From a virus: a stretch of 49,361 nt of DNA. The position numbers and the translations under genes were made by a program. The notes under the pieces are model-generated. The model saw only the letters and a list, made by a program, of their open reading frames with translations. It was not told where the DNA came from and searched no databases. Each line of letters begins with the position of its first letter. The stretch's first letter is position 1. Shown here piece by piece: positions 46,401 to 49,361 of the stretch. The stretch spans positions 1-49,361 of the IMG/VR virus record IMGVR_UViG_3300009160_000007; one strand, 5' to 3'.

Positions 46401-47203
46401 TGGTTCGCGCGTTCCTTAAGGAGTTTGGACCGGCTGGAGCTTACGTAGACTTCGGAACAATATCTCCTACGTCTATCATGAAAGAATTCGCCGGCAGCTT
46501 CCCGACGGGAGCCGACGAAAGCGTATTTGGTGACATGGACCTATCTAGGATTAAGGAGGCCATTCGTGCTAAGTATGTCGAAAAGGGTTTAATAGGTCCT
46601 CAGCTTACTGAGAAATTTGCCGGTGAAAATATGCCGTCTGGAATGGCCGGGTCCGGCATGGCGCCAAGCAGGGAATCAAACGAGGCTGTGACCCTTGCTT
46701 TAGTAGAGCGCGGGATGATAAACCAAGACCAAGTTGGGTCTTCAACCATGCCAATGACTGTTGCTGACAAATTTGAAATGAGGGGCGCCGGACTTCAGCC
46801 CTATGGCACTTCCATTAATCCGATGAACAGGAATATACAGCCGTTGATGTATAGGTCTGATCCATCTGGCACCCTTGCCGCAGGCATAGAGCACAAGGCA
46901 CATGTCGATGGCCTAGTGAAGCTATTCTTCCCTAGGGCCCACCTAGACCCGGCTGCATCTGCGGCATATGTGATAAGGATGACCAACCCCCTAACTACCA
47001 CGCTTGTGCACAGCCCGCTAGTTCGCACCAAGGAAATGGAAATCCAATTCAGGCGTAGGGTCATGGAAGGCATACCTCTCATGCAGATCACCGGCGCGGA
47101 TGTAAACGGAGGCGAGTCAATCAGTACCAATGGTGTCAAGAGGCTGGCCTTCCTGCTCAAGCGACGTGAAATGATGCCAACTGAACGTGATGAGCGCCGC
47201 TGA
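28424..47203 (+). CDS. Giant polyvalent (injected) protein with two zincin-like peptidase motifs, 6259 aa
   Basis: One uninterrupted ORF of 6259 codons, near 680 kDa. In outline: residues 1 to ~490 are helical and Ala/Gly-rich with segments that could meet membranes (AALGYANSPSEGAGAGIAMG). A first zincin-like domain has the motif HEISH (626-630) and a downstream Glu pair in AEEAFAYYAS (752-753). About 1060-1160 (RSIFNGNFSEFVDRF) resembles a segment often found next to such peptidases in other phage giants. A second zincin has HEMQH (2340-2344) preceded by YPNLEHTRFEL. Around 4711 (NGTEWFSLLTKNGVSKAE) and 5153-5158 (EEIQSD) is a module typical of phage polyvalent proteins. The remainder is unassigned. 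Proteins of this class are packed in the virion and injected; their peptidases and other domains are thought to act on host proteins or defences. Arg is largely AGG and Ile often ATA. Confidence 0.85.
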   Translation: MDQSDNEQVNSDGLDIQKTRDLLARQGVPVARQALPDFLDPVAAEESQQDPHLQELRNREWTGKDYAEFLRSEEGGKFKFSFDDTGREAFKKYKQYMADKTMEFVGPAEMALRQMGQEIGEGISNFPNPLTDPAAAAATTAEGAFRGLRDLYGVLWQSEDPSSPLFKFRSWATALVGKDDGDIDSQMRQFHMAREHNAATYEQNSVLASMLPESWRDGFSSKVNQKGSIGLAYIALDLPEMIMSAGASTPASAARIAAMGGSHAARVAKSAKVADSWIQATAGRYQTFAQRVAGGALESAGGVARAPFKAMYGTSQAAAQLAGDYAGNAVRNMATAEIVEAGATLLGSTAVHPVVGFMRSFGAEALGEVMQVAGADMVDRALGKTMVRADSLGATTLERLAAGTAKGADAMSREAQILAKGINATIGWAPSLSGAALKAAYRDGMFGAALGYANSPSEGAGAGIAMGTAWGGFSGSVRHLHSYTHYAPQDSRVVDNFRDYVIPAFGRVAGSTSMEMAKRFYDHVNSFGDLRTSSIELSHISTLVAHEASLVGEGNVMFYFGKSDQEFSNVLAESNVKGGDYDKLMDSFRTMGSAAGMFEKVTMNDGTVKRLIAINSDLYKPTTGRHEISHALFRSVVEANAEMDSVIDKATGRYMGDVFNPAYASRIFGTSKDMGVMPDAAWESLMTSYGAARDWTDYGKPSDPEMVKKIGEMAKANYGTLLTRLRDHLNKGVDMQKFEVMDDFRTATNMAEEAFAYYASGTSNVFPVDKYVKDPAARNLLRSWAENRAARKNSRILSGLEEAGVEIKAKFTNTDGSPKILDDNGNPAIETYMFDDGVVVRTPGMDSWVESVLKQAYARSEVLVSTLDPMRQEAFAKEHGKVHLFKSLPSGGMRLKSPSELDEASQIQANKILSAIQGVSEDVRPVIESMPDGSVKLRLETANAETMAAIQSSGALTPQEFNELSAIVKIAEKNRMGDVTFNVMTGTLLAHSKQVRKAGGVYRLTGSDVPVTYRTFMPYAVEVNLKTHDSEGNPLRAAKGGILIHSVDVAAVNRRLMKTFKRADVRSIFNGNFSEFVDRFNLYVSNQSGLNGAKVPSADLFRAEYGDRAERVRDIMYEAFGGRKRKDDAFINTPADGYIGGADDPNRPFFTMRLDTLADIKVHPTSWNVHSKVQPFPFVHVQGYDGIARNFQITGFTERDIGNGKKYLKDNNGFEVYETKTGFALYDPFGIKISVFKTAKAAMKRAGAEVAHISEADLQPASVDMINMSSPHDEALAKLESTTESLNVHVRYQLSGLVKHVKESSHGGKSVVDHLFEYASKDSGARYSHPLGDVESSFSKKFIPLVEILGEAAGDFNTTIEVDGKKYDVSMRDTQIAFADEDTGVARGTEVVGTFQNELLRVDKSWFKHLYNTDKELLSDQLARRMAIAVKYNALHKAGKVNLPTAMTASAIQSYRRMGELMAEAAGGDRDTRDENISKLLAKHGEGMAQLGADIDWSFFEAGDPTKANRSKQRGQSTSSFNPSTFTKGVISVPDHWQAALNAIEVDESMASLPDIEGMAIGAAIKSAARQAYGDKLGGMPPVYLDVSALTPDPKMRPRIMNALMQAGGRAGEFLEFHSSNTGIRDIQGAIESYLVQAEKHRPTGVDDAEYANANKPMREGMAKQLISDYSAAVKRLAAGGGMFQKSVAGFFDKQGKLRQEAGTKKGFITSAVIADFSNPDVQTVVSMTNLFTALREITKEISKGDRESLADHQRDYIRVLSLIMRVTNDSSLIFHEMRTLDDRGMKPGMSEIRAKSGLFNGGHNQGMDFYTLPPSIGEVVTSTSINGQAKKRNIAYVPVNVNRQPPGRALRIAEERGMHVGSSGIPAMIAAQPKGSSSHAISIADVSHIVGTSTEVRAFMSNTSGKAMSTIDPSSLKRGAGSIIPGGNAWDGIMPPMALQFFASKDGPAKLMAMMPDAKEATKETLLAHMSLAQAMGIMRKVEDDMVNGGEIRSGEISSMLKEAGVYGDNMMFVEQVVAGYADTASSDHNSRMAGVLRIGQYLAAQENYFKHSLDSDSFPSNGSANRLLEKLGVDTAKTPGAGARYVDMLRQFIRTGSVADVDGDYRMAVRTLDGPVDSQGSIMGVGYGSKKIDSVQSSKLMMLTGSQAIAKLDDVRKREMEKLGLIGRMVDHFGNSYDYFEISDRKAELSLQKFGGRIDGMLTAGIYNADEKLNKLIDQTLDTLVSDSAVPVDASLYDEFYRSFNSKGYTLGDIITHPELYAFYPNLEHTRFELSPNGSTCEASYSPMENIFRISPQAILVSALGDRMKKRSGGVDIDYQSFMGHDANVEYVRGLLLHEMQHAIQEAEKFYQAGHIYTASDVANLANTAAGRPDRLAMAAGAYAASVPNLPILLGGPEPMGILDSPEKQLAPWTGLDEHIVAAMRTYHRNSAKLVSHVRDASGKLEIIRPDDATATKEIQKILNAPLAHTLISEFIPRTIAYYTSSRMKAESTMIKVLAGLSDGIMMADAVAYFDNIIKTAERNIEEAKVLAEAIKVGDFSSAQNAAKQVSLSKADFDRIAIGSKWPSSVNALQSYDPTLIRMSSEVSLGATLTVASIIDEADAIKAPWGFKAANTFMKLLEGVYYGTDPDEIMSNVTADRSRMSESELAASPRGVAENTYERVARLASNNGENLGQSASSIFRNPPKLNMIGGSVGAEKMNVSPFGESANNLFAGGMRMLARASLLGHYVHKANAELKHLGKLMYTSRGWHIGDDGLPVYISETGFLAGSPLLGQFGGDVNNLAANQEQVIRAKHDESAARRNLTEEQRRDLFGNAKDTDSEDVIRFGKLLVDKSFIPTQMYKSGDMGFLGGISRDGGKTVTISDIAAAMGAKHVIEEHIGMSSRALNAIYKAEIPEVVESHKIVETFRAAGLSYEDINVAHLDHIEKNFKGVKFTRGELADMIAMIHDVPLLDVSGRGNTIPAIMRDMMSGVDSAEQFRKLYRAAMNPDAPNYYAPCMRAFINESLSGGNSNSDRAMPLRSLLKVDSTTEAGAGRFFLMEAIVETIQFNWNANEYIQRFVGGQAGKDLTKRIANALADRFPEHTDRGGYSDRDDVARMNIRVETSMDAMGQTRRGNSSDFITQASAYYRFASRLERLLVELTPFAEKLAQKMEKSIRDTGEVIAGSSHTQRFQEMLAAFYSEALTAGLKDVVVSRVGEDGQKRIELSSREFQMMSQGKRSFYDGVKVNETIVRRGIGSPFMAEGSSGSVLHGLVGGASEAFAASARAYGLQSVMAGTSVHPTVPALSDTAYKPDKVLRNMHRSITFGPGPDVPDTVNLTNGDEQIAIGLRSAEGGMNKAEASLSTSLYESKIPNADYDSEVPAYIRHAQFAQRALMIRANDLFKYISSMDGEEGLDKRIQILAGSSRIRGASMRELMLANPDTLRILTEPNIGEQSAKALGFLRMAETIDQQAYNIGLGNVTGIDQGSWDSIPATDRRDAGGYKPQSQAALVRHYTREGALVVTSAYEALGSTMEPHTASLLNGLTSTAASKKQKAVASEPLRVVSRTSATGHNLLAEFIRDAEAEEAERVVNLDYTSADYEQKMLQMRIPRIARILGDFAAEAGTRFSVDREVVADPGLLRYVVSRSFDSKDSLPTLIQKEYYKNGFIRNIAHTLDGTIPLLAAAQLLEATHLPRNTALSKKLRMWLKADKSRYHWHVAEKAPEVSDSQKLSLISSMSSAMAVMSVAHMRRPFMNSFGDMSSPMSMEVLAKVIGGAATESDNFDFQSMARMAQGSMLNSVSIDAIKQFATLTGLAETQRTIRSLRKTGVNFNKAELLAIEAAVGTIAKRDVIDRMDADAFIHDVLGINPDTNTLLGGRNNYDLNWAAAKDRLSPLSLKKALVTTNNWIDASAYQEVMAKALKGLSEIDGATPIISRNATTGKYILPHKDIDAKGFVIDSSLHGGSMRGVFRLTDHSSIEPMKMDTSILEPDVREARRWADDAAYEGVGADDLEPGKYMRTNHEPIAAKPYDGGLGAVGAMFMSEDPIDLIEREPVMESGNVQIQFGNQGRSAIPASVIRGFVQESIIGRAQKDGAKTIEIAPAGQQLSYGGLGVSQIGGFSSAEGVQEASAQFHGRGMRSISKTTFQTYGNDKRKQPTMLTMEAARLRGFTQPPSGSNYGTGYISDPHRAGEFAPKKGYAWKRLPDGRIMINLTGDHLGYKQDYQVRGAVRAGYGFSLSEGVGYDPNSGLLIPGNMQSQATTSDFLGMMKHPLASAFSQKDPMMMKAIIDSAVRDSRGMHHTRGKIDPMQPILEGIPGHMLGSMERDQFKAFLLDTRIPIERRAFHAATMNDINGPSSYTSFILPAGTTTENLASILMAMHVEPTLGGAFIESATRERKHRLNVGHEEIFKGDAQARGIFTMSQMEGDFGIVPSRQSGAYTKGILSGLEDNVHMGMSVDPHLMDDVYLAAHKIISGESGYFLPDTERTLSMNGDTGLAIAQMFPGRKDLLAHSWDSKAANGIKVWKRTNIMKDENFRAFVVEMNHPSSFGLEGGLQIGRKAVAFKTEAEAIAFSNKLSSSMTEASVLRALAGGDFRIVERPDEGKGSKFFAEAKVREIERLQPSVGFSGELEGTGKYRVGDLDMAMDVQQARQVGKALGRNFHLEFDTPAVKLEQITGSSIPELEDMVRQKVNFGLPQGVMNFGSRAMNAIIRGLPGNNRDFQYLNGTEWFSLLTKNGVSKAEIRQTGLGHLLANNPAAKFSRQDMAEFMAAVYPTMRRSEPAMYLMHAAQQASALGFNPEESVKPLGNNTFVPPFIHDSRLQSRANQLMAVDALLTKRLELTTLYEKVSSEGADEATKAKLADMAGFIEGHLRSFAEKIGVFRADRIDSVSLSDTIHGKLAEIVAKEGEPFASYDFRQLEQSRHAVNDRIKAFASDAAIRAILGPVADEIGPYISSLVSPNMPHAATKPTNALAATLEAGKSTGFGWNSDSEDSLGQSMHYYGSFPYTSYIASPYQAHHQAIVRYADKEGLSDITTYLKEVRDNLKARKEKISRMTPGPELDAEKQKYTSEIALQQTIQRVAAVRLATSKRMAHDDNRNHGTHFERAMPGNSSMSGGGGAYELGHSRTGWGMMTSALGIDGFATLTGIDPNGDLPLAFRREPISLLEEIQSDIFQKVDKIVPYSDPDMFLPTTLAEQEAFGRSSELAKLNKEYKDLLALANDSSRKAAEQLSTIIGTGSGGISTGTKDFDILASRLFLDQTDIFQRSMMHEAVPALLKRTGRTAKVPDRIRESISRMTNGQVSPTEVFVYDFDHELIDAIRSYPSFGPDTVDSATYEKMKQRMIENITNAEHADPSMRNPRSEQMKDKMLRDMRTVDGVAQIAKKQLEMTAAIINRGVEAMRNQGLDALKKELDMLEAAGATGEMHRFVSELVSIGRNSSKIGDLIATHVVRSMIKDEKLATELGGHIDGTGAVDYEGLVDRTIERIRKDYADSKSYIGKSVLIILDELKRRPAQARPHSEAAKSFSNVLHESENALASRFKQALVALDVDTTPQDVADTLANCPEVKGDFGQVWVRVNPVGQLGLGTAGNVTFRTFDTKEQFVAYGLALKKMGISNGAINVYTAPYHRHNGSAAGDFAKNVVEIYSAMSGGPKFLEAANRKADEIAAMRKVVKETFSPNKSGHVSMPDGEDITVFPDSMPFAEDGAYKTSQLIMNVLDSMNHGQHGMGIMDATYQIQRGGGIATPAGWLRIGGSQGHLLSLRDAGMPKDMTMYVSGAILAWEKNTGKSVNGPEGPHSGFFHRLATLEVAQHVGELTGGKVFTHGGQEGKLADHFKIALTALGREAEKAFPDDWMMAYRGRVGTYTGAPINLYGPISNRVHIYEGKKVVNKSHTDKITTKVGSEAGLFVAAGANSNSAGWGYIANYGLPQYALELAVPGSTEAFKLNYSLDSFERPSVNVDGNWLVLTDASGKVIEKIDQTQASPRQLEAFREMYLQSSKYRGNNWMVRAFLKEFGPAGAYVDFGTISPTSIMKEFAGSFPTGADESVFGDMDLSRIKEAIRAKYVEKGLIGPQLTEKFAGENMPSGMAGSGMAPSRESNEAVTLALVERGMINQDQVGSSTMPMTVADKFEMRGAGLQPYGTSINPMNRNIQPLMYRSDPSGTLAAGIEHKAHVDGLVKLFFPRAHLDPAASAAYVIRMTNPLTTTLVHSPLVRTKEMEIQFRRRVMEGIPLMQITGADVNGGESISTNGVKRLAFLLKRREMMPTERDERR

Positions 47204-47537
47204 ACCCGATATGGCCGGACTGGCCAAAGATGGAATCATCTCTGGCATACTTGGTGGAGCTGCCATGTGCGCTAGAATCCTTTTGAGCGACGAGCCGTTA
47301 TCACTGGCGTGGATTGTCAGACGTGGTGCTGCGGCTATGATAACCGCAGCCATCGTTGGACTGCTTGCTCAGGATTACATCACCAGCAAGGGTGCACTTT
47401 ATGCTTCGATAGGCGCCGCCGGCGCAGTTGCTCCAGAGATCATGGAGTACCTCATAAAATACGTCCGCGCGCGCGGCGAAAAGGAAATCAAACATGCACC
47501 TAAACCAACCACCCAAAAGCGCAGACGATCGAAGTAA
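47190..47537 (+). CDS. Holin-like membrane protein, 115 aa
   Basis: A 115-residue protein with two to three membrane segments: GIISGILGGAAMCARILL (about 15-32), RRGAAAMITAAIVGLLAQ (about 44-61) and ALYASIGAAGAVAPEIME (about 69-86). A strongly basic tail (GEKEIKHAPKPTTQKRRRSK) follows. The size, the three hydrophobic stretches and the charged C-terminus are those of phage holins (a LydA-like or related type), which make the hole that lets the endolysin reach the wall. I chose the ATG rather than the GTG one codon before it. It overlaps the end of the giant gene by 14 nt and the following gene by 44 nt. Confidence 0.6.
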   Translation: MSAAEPDMAGLAKDGIISGILGGAAMCARILLSDEPLSLAWIVRRGAAAMITAAIVGLLAQDYITSKGALYASIGAAGAVAPEIMEYLIKYVRARGEKEIKHAPKPTTQKRRRSK

Positions 47538-48528
47538 CCTTTTATGGGCAACATTCGTGATACTATCCATGGCCGCATCCTGTGCGGTCTATACAAGCTT
47601 TGTCGTTCAATCGGTATTAAGCTCCCTTCGCTCAACCAGTGCGATGGTGGTTCTGCTGACGGACAACGGGGTTGCAAGCGACGACAAGAAGCTCGAGCAA
47701 AGCCTAAACGCAGCCCAGCGCGCTCTCGAAACAAGCGGTGACATGGCCATGGCCCTGACTGTCGCGTGTGTGATAGTCGCCATAGGCCTTATAGCCAAGG
47801 TGCTTAAGTCCTCTCGCATAGCCTTGGTCGTAATGTCCATGTCTGTGCTTGTTGGGTGCAAGAGCTCGGACAAAGAGCTGCCGGCAGCTGAGCCAGCCCC
47901 TAAGCTGGCCGCACTTGATCAGGTAGGTAAAGAAATCGACGTGATAGATTCTCGGGTAGCTGCAGCTGTCGTCGTCGCGCGGGAAGCTAATGCGGCCGGC
48001 AAGCCAGCTGTCGTCGAATCTGAGCTCTCTGTAGCTGCGTCAAGCTTACCTAAGGCCACTGAGGGTGATCTTGCTTACGCGCGCCAGCGTAGTGAGAAAG
48101 CCACGCCAGCTGAATATGAAGCTCAGCGCAAGAAGGCCGCAGAGAAGCAGAAGCAGGTAGAAAAGGAATGGGAGCTGCTTGAGGATCAGGTGAAAACAAA
48201 CAAGGCCGCGATTGAAGCTCGCGACAAACGAATCGTAGAGCTCCAAGACGAAATGGTCAGGGTCAAGAAAGACGCGTCAGCTAACCTATGGACTCTGGCC
48301 GGAATAGCCATGTCGGCGGCGGGCGCGGCCTGCATGGTATTCATGGGTCCAAAGACCGGCCTCCCATTACTTGGCTGTGGCATAGCTATGGGCGCAGTCC
48401 CGTTTGTGATAGACTCGGAATATTTTGGCATAATCGTGGCCTGCACCCTGAGCTGCCTTGCCCTGCTGGCGCTCTGGTATGCTTGGGACTGGGTTAGGGA
48501 TAGGACTAACGCAAAGCCGTCCCCTTGA
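47494..48528 (+). CDS. Spanin-like membrane protein with internal lipobox
   Basis: A 344-residue protein with an unusual plan. Residues 1-105 have two hydrophobic segments (WATFVILSMAASCAVYTSFV, about 18-37; MALTVACVIVAIGLIAKVL, about 85-103). A classical lipoprotein signal follows: basic KSSR, the hydrophobic IALVVMSMSVL, then LVGC with C122. Then a long charged helical part with coiled-coil character (about 130-260) leads to two more hydrophobic segments near the C-terminus (about 263-305 and 310-332). A lipobox at one end and a membrane anchor at the other is the plan of a unimolecular spanin, which fuses inner and outer membranes in the last step of lysis. An in-frame GTG at 47800 would start a 242-residue protein exactly at that lipoprotein signal. 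The start used here overlaps the holin-like gene. Confidence 0.55.
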   Translation: MHLNQPPKSADDRSNLLWATFVILSMAASCAVYTSFVVQSVLSSLRSTSAMVVLLTDNGVASDDKKLEQSLNAAQRALETSGDMAMALTVACVIVAIGLIAKVLKSSRIALVVMSMSVLVGCKSSDKELPAAEPAPKLAALDQVGKEIDVIDSRVAAAVVVAREANAAGKPAVVESELSVAASSLPKATEGDLAYARQRSEKATPAEYEAQRKKAAEKQKQVEKEWELLEDQVKTNKAAIEARDKRIVELQDEMVRVKKDASANLWTLAGIAMSAAGAACMVFMGPKTGLPLLGCGIAMGAVPFVIDSEYFGIIVACTLSCLALLALWYAWDWVRDRTNAKPSP

Positions 48529-48626
48529 CACGGCTAGGGCCCTCTATACGCTATCTGTGTTGGTTGTGAGATCGCGTGTGGGGTGGCTAAGCCTTAAAGG
48601 GCCGCAAGTCGGCCCGCCCTGAAGCG
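48529..48626. other. Noncoding end of late region, with hairpin
   Basis: No gene. The plus-strand late genes end here, facing the minus-strand tRNA genes. A hairpin GGGCCG-CAAGT-CGGCCC lies at 48599-48615; read on the minus strand its stem is followed by TTTAAG, so it may end the minus-strand tRNA transcript. A TTGACA at the very end of the last gene has no matching -10 box. Confidence 0.45.
48599..48615 (-). terminator. Possible terminator hairpin after tRNA-Ser
   Basis: Perfect 6-bp GC stem (GGGCCG with CGGCCC) and 5-nt loop. On the minus strand it is followed by TTTAAG, a short T run. It would stop transcription coming from the tRNA genes and keep it from running into the late genes. It is weaker than the hairpin after tRNA-Leu. 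Confidence 0.4.
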
Positions 48627-48711
48627 CAGAGGAAGTGGGATTCGAACCCACGGCCGGTTGCCCGACTTCGGTTTTCAAGACCGACGCATTAAGCCGCTCT
48701 GCCATCCCTCT
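48627..48711 (-). tRNA. tRNA-Ser (anticodon TGA)
   Basis: An 85-nt class II tRNA. Acceptor AGAGGGA pairs with TTCCTCT (one G-T pair), the anticodon stem TCGGT pairs with ACCGA around CTTGAAA (anticodon TGA), a long variable arm with GTCGGGCAACCGGCC follows, and the T stem GTGGG pairs with CCCAC. The discriminator is G; no CCA is encoded. It reads UCA and related serine codons. The terminator after tRNA-Leu lies between the two tRNA genes. Confidence 0.93.
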
Positions 48712-48752
48712 GTGCCGGGCATAGTGGGGCCCTTGGCTTACCCGTCAAACAA

Positions 48753-48778
48753 AGAGGCCCGACTTTCGTCGGACCTCT
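48753..48778 (-). terminator. Rho-independent terminator after tRNA-Leu
   Basis: On the minus strand AGAGGTCCGAC-GAAA-GTCGGGCCTCT forms an 11-bp stem (one G-T pair) with a GAAA loop, followed by TTTGTTT. It begins at the last base of tRNA-Leu, so the stem directly adjoins the mature tRNA. Read from the plus strand no T run follows. Confidence 0.8.
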
Positions 48779-48859
48779 GCTCAGGAAGGGAGTCGAACCC
48801 TTACGCCTTATCGGCCACGGCGCCTAAGGCCGTTGCGTCTGCCGTTCCGCCACCTGAGC
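48778..48859 (-). tRNA. tRNA-Leu (anticodon TAG)
   Basis: An 82-nt class II tRNA. Acceptor GCTCAGG pairs with CCTGAGC, the anticodon stem ACGGC pairs with GCCGT around CTTAGGC (anticodon TAG), a long variable arm with TGGCCGATAAGGCG follows, and the T stem AAGGG pairs with CCCTT. The discriminator is A; no CCA is encoded. It reads CUA, a codon often used in the late genes. It lies 4 nt downstream of the stop of the early gene at 48864-49313, so it probably shares that transcript. Confidence 0.93.
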
Positions 48860-48863
48860 AAAA

Positions 48864-49313
48864 TCAGCCCTTGGCGAGCTTCTTAAGCGCCTTGCGGAGC
48901 TCGCGGATAGCTTCACGGGCTTCGACCTTGGCCTTCTTCTCGGCCTTGCTCTTGCGAACAGGCTTAGGAGCTGGGGCCGGCGTGGAGTTGGTAGCTCCAT
49001 AGACAGCAGGGTCAAGGCCGAGGGCGCGCGAAAGCTTAATAGCTCCGATCTCCCTCATGACTCCACGGCGAATGAGGTCGGAGAGGTTCATCTTCTCCTC
49101 GCGCGCCGTGATGACGATCTGCTTGTACAGCGAGGCTGGAACGGCAGCGCTGAGGATGCCGTGCACCGATTTGCCGTAGCCCATGCCGAGGTCCGCCTTG
49201 CGGGCGTAGAGCCTGCTGTGGTCCGTGGCGCAGATCCGGTGGGAGTGCTTACCGCTGGTGGTCTTGATTTGTTTGATGGCAAAAGAGCCATCATCCTTGG
49301 TGTTGTTGATCAT
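48864..49313 (-). CDS. RHH-like DNA-binding protein with basic tail, 149 aa
   Basis: A 149-residue protein. The middle segment SAAVPASLYKQIVITAREEK followed by MNLSDLIRRGVMREIG (about residues 55-90) has the strand-helix-helix layout of ribbon-helix-helix (CopG-like) DNA-binding domains. The C-terminus is a long basic helix rich in Lys, Ala, Arg and Glu (KSKAEKKAKVEAREAIRELR) that could bind nucleic acid or dimerise. The N-terminal ~50 residues are hydrophilic with several His. The ATG follows a CACACACAC leader without a Shine-Dalgarno sequence. Because the genome is circular, this gene lies directly downstream of tRNA-Arg and ERF in transcription direction, so it belongs to the early block. 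Role: probably a regulator or DNA-binding accessory protein. Confidence 0.6.
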   Translation of the reverse strand: MINNTKDDGSFAIKQIKTTSGKHSHRICATDHSRLYARKADLGMGYGKSVHGILSAAVPASLYKQIVITAREEKMNLSDLIRRGVMREIGAIKLSRALGLDPAVYGATNSTPAPAPKPVRKSKAEKKAKVEAREAIRELRKALKKLAKG

Positions 49314-49323
49314 GTGTGTGTGT

Positions 49324-49361
49324 GGGGGAAAGTTATGGCCCTGCTAGGAATCGAACCTAGA
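49324..49361. repeat. Terminal direct repeat, right copy (contig overlap)
   Basis: Identical to the first 38 bases of the window. The second partial copy of the tRNA-Arg gene seen here is an effect of this overlap and should not be counted as an additional tRNA. Confidence 0.9.

Noticed and set aside
48525-48535. TTGACA at the end of the last late gene as a promoter
   Set aside because: No -10 box at a suitable distance, and only minus-strand tRNA genes lie downstream.
49336-49361. A second tRNA-Arg copy at the right end
   Set aside because: It is the contig overlap, not a second gene.

Overview
The window is very probably a complete tailed-phage genome. Its first and last 38 bases are identical, as expected for a circular or circularly permuted assembly of about 49.3 kb. 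The gene set points to a strictly lytic, podovirus-like phage: large terminase, large portal, scaffold, SU10/DUF5309-like capsid, short-tail proteins and a long run of putative ejection proteins. No integrase, repressor, DNA or RNA polymerase, primase or replicative helicase is recognisable, so replication and transcription must lean on the host.

Layout. Minus strand, 48864-49313 plus 92-7103: an early region of compact, overlapping genes. It holds an ERF-type annealing protein, a PD-(D/E)XK exonuclease, a winged-helix replication protein, a DnaC/IstB-like AAA+ ATPase, a lysozyme-like enzyme, small DNA-binding proteins and several unknowns. Plus strand, 7134-7604 and 8475-11756: two nucleases (a PD-(D/E)XK protein and a RusA resolvase), small unknowns and the large terminase; a minus-strand HTH protein (7825-8445) lies between them. 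Plus strand, 11762-23047: MerR/Xis-like HTH, portal, scaffold, capsid, adaptors, a collagen-like fibre and tail proteins. Plus strand, 23047-47203: six consecutive putative internal or ejection proteins, ending in one uninterrupted 6259-codon ORF that takes up about 38% of the genome. This giant is a 'polyvalent' protein: it carries two HExxH zincin motifs and an EEIQSD module known from injected phage proteins. Plus strand, 47190-48528: a holin-like protein and an unusual spanin-like membrane/lipoprotein.

Four tRNA genes, all minus strand, read Arg-CCU, Ile-CAU (lysidine type, AUA), Ser-UGA and Leu-UAG. AGG, AUA and CUA codons are visibly abundant in most late genes, while the capsid gene nearly avoids them. 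The phage therefore appears to carry a tRNA set that supports its own late-gene codon use.

Translation signals are odd. Almost no gene has a Shine-Dalgarno sequence. Instead, at least eight early genes have a CA-rich leader (ACACAC or CACCCAA) directly in front of ATG, and many late genes start in overlap with the previous stop. This suggests a host that uses non-SD initiation (for example Bacteroidota, Verrucomicrobiota or similar groups); the host itself cannot be named from the sequence.

How it works together (inference): the early block makes recombination-dependent replication (ERF plus exonuclease) and helicase loading onto host machinery. RusA and the PD-(D/E)XK nuclease resolve branched DNA before packaging. 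The late block builds a short-tailed virion that carries a very large protein cargo, probably delivered into the host with the genome.
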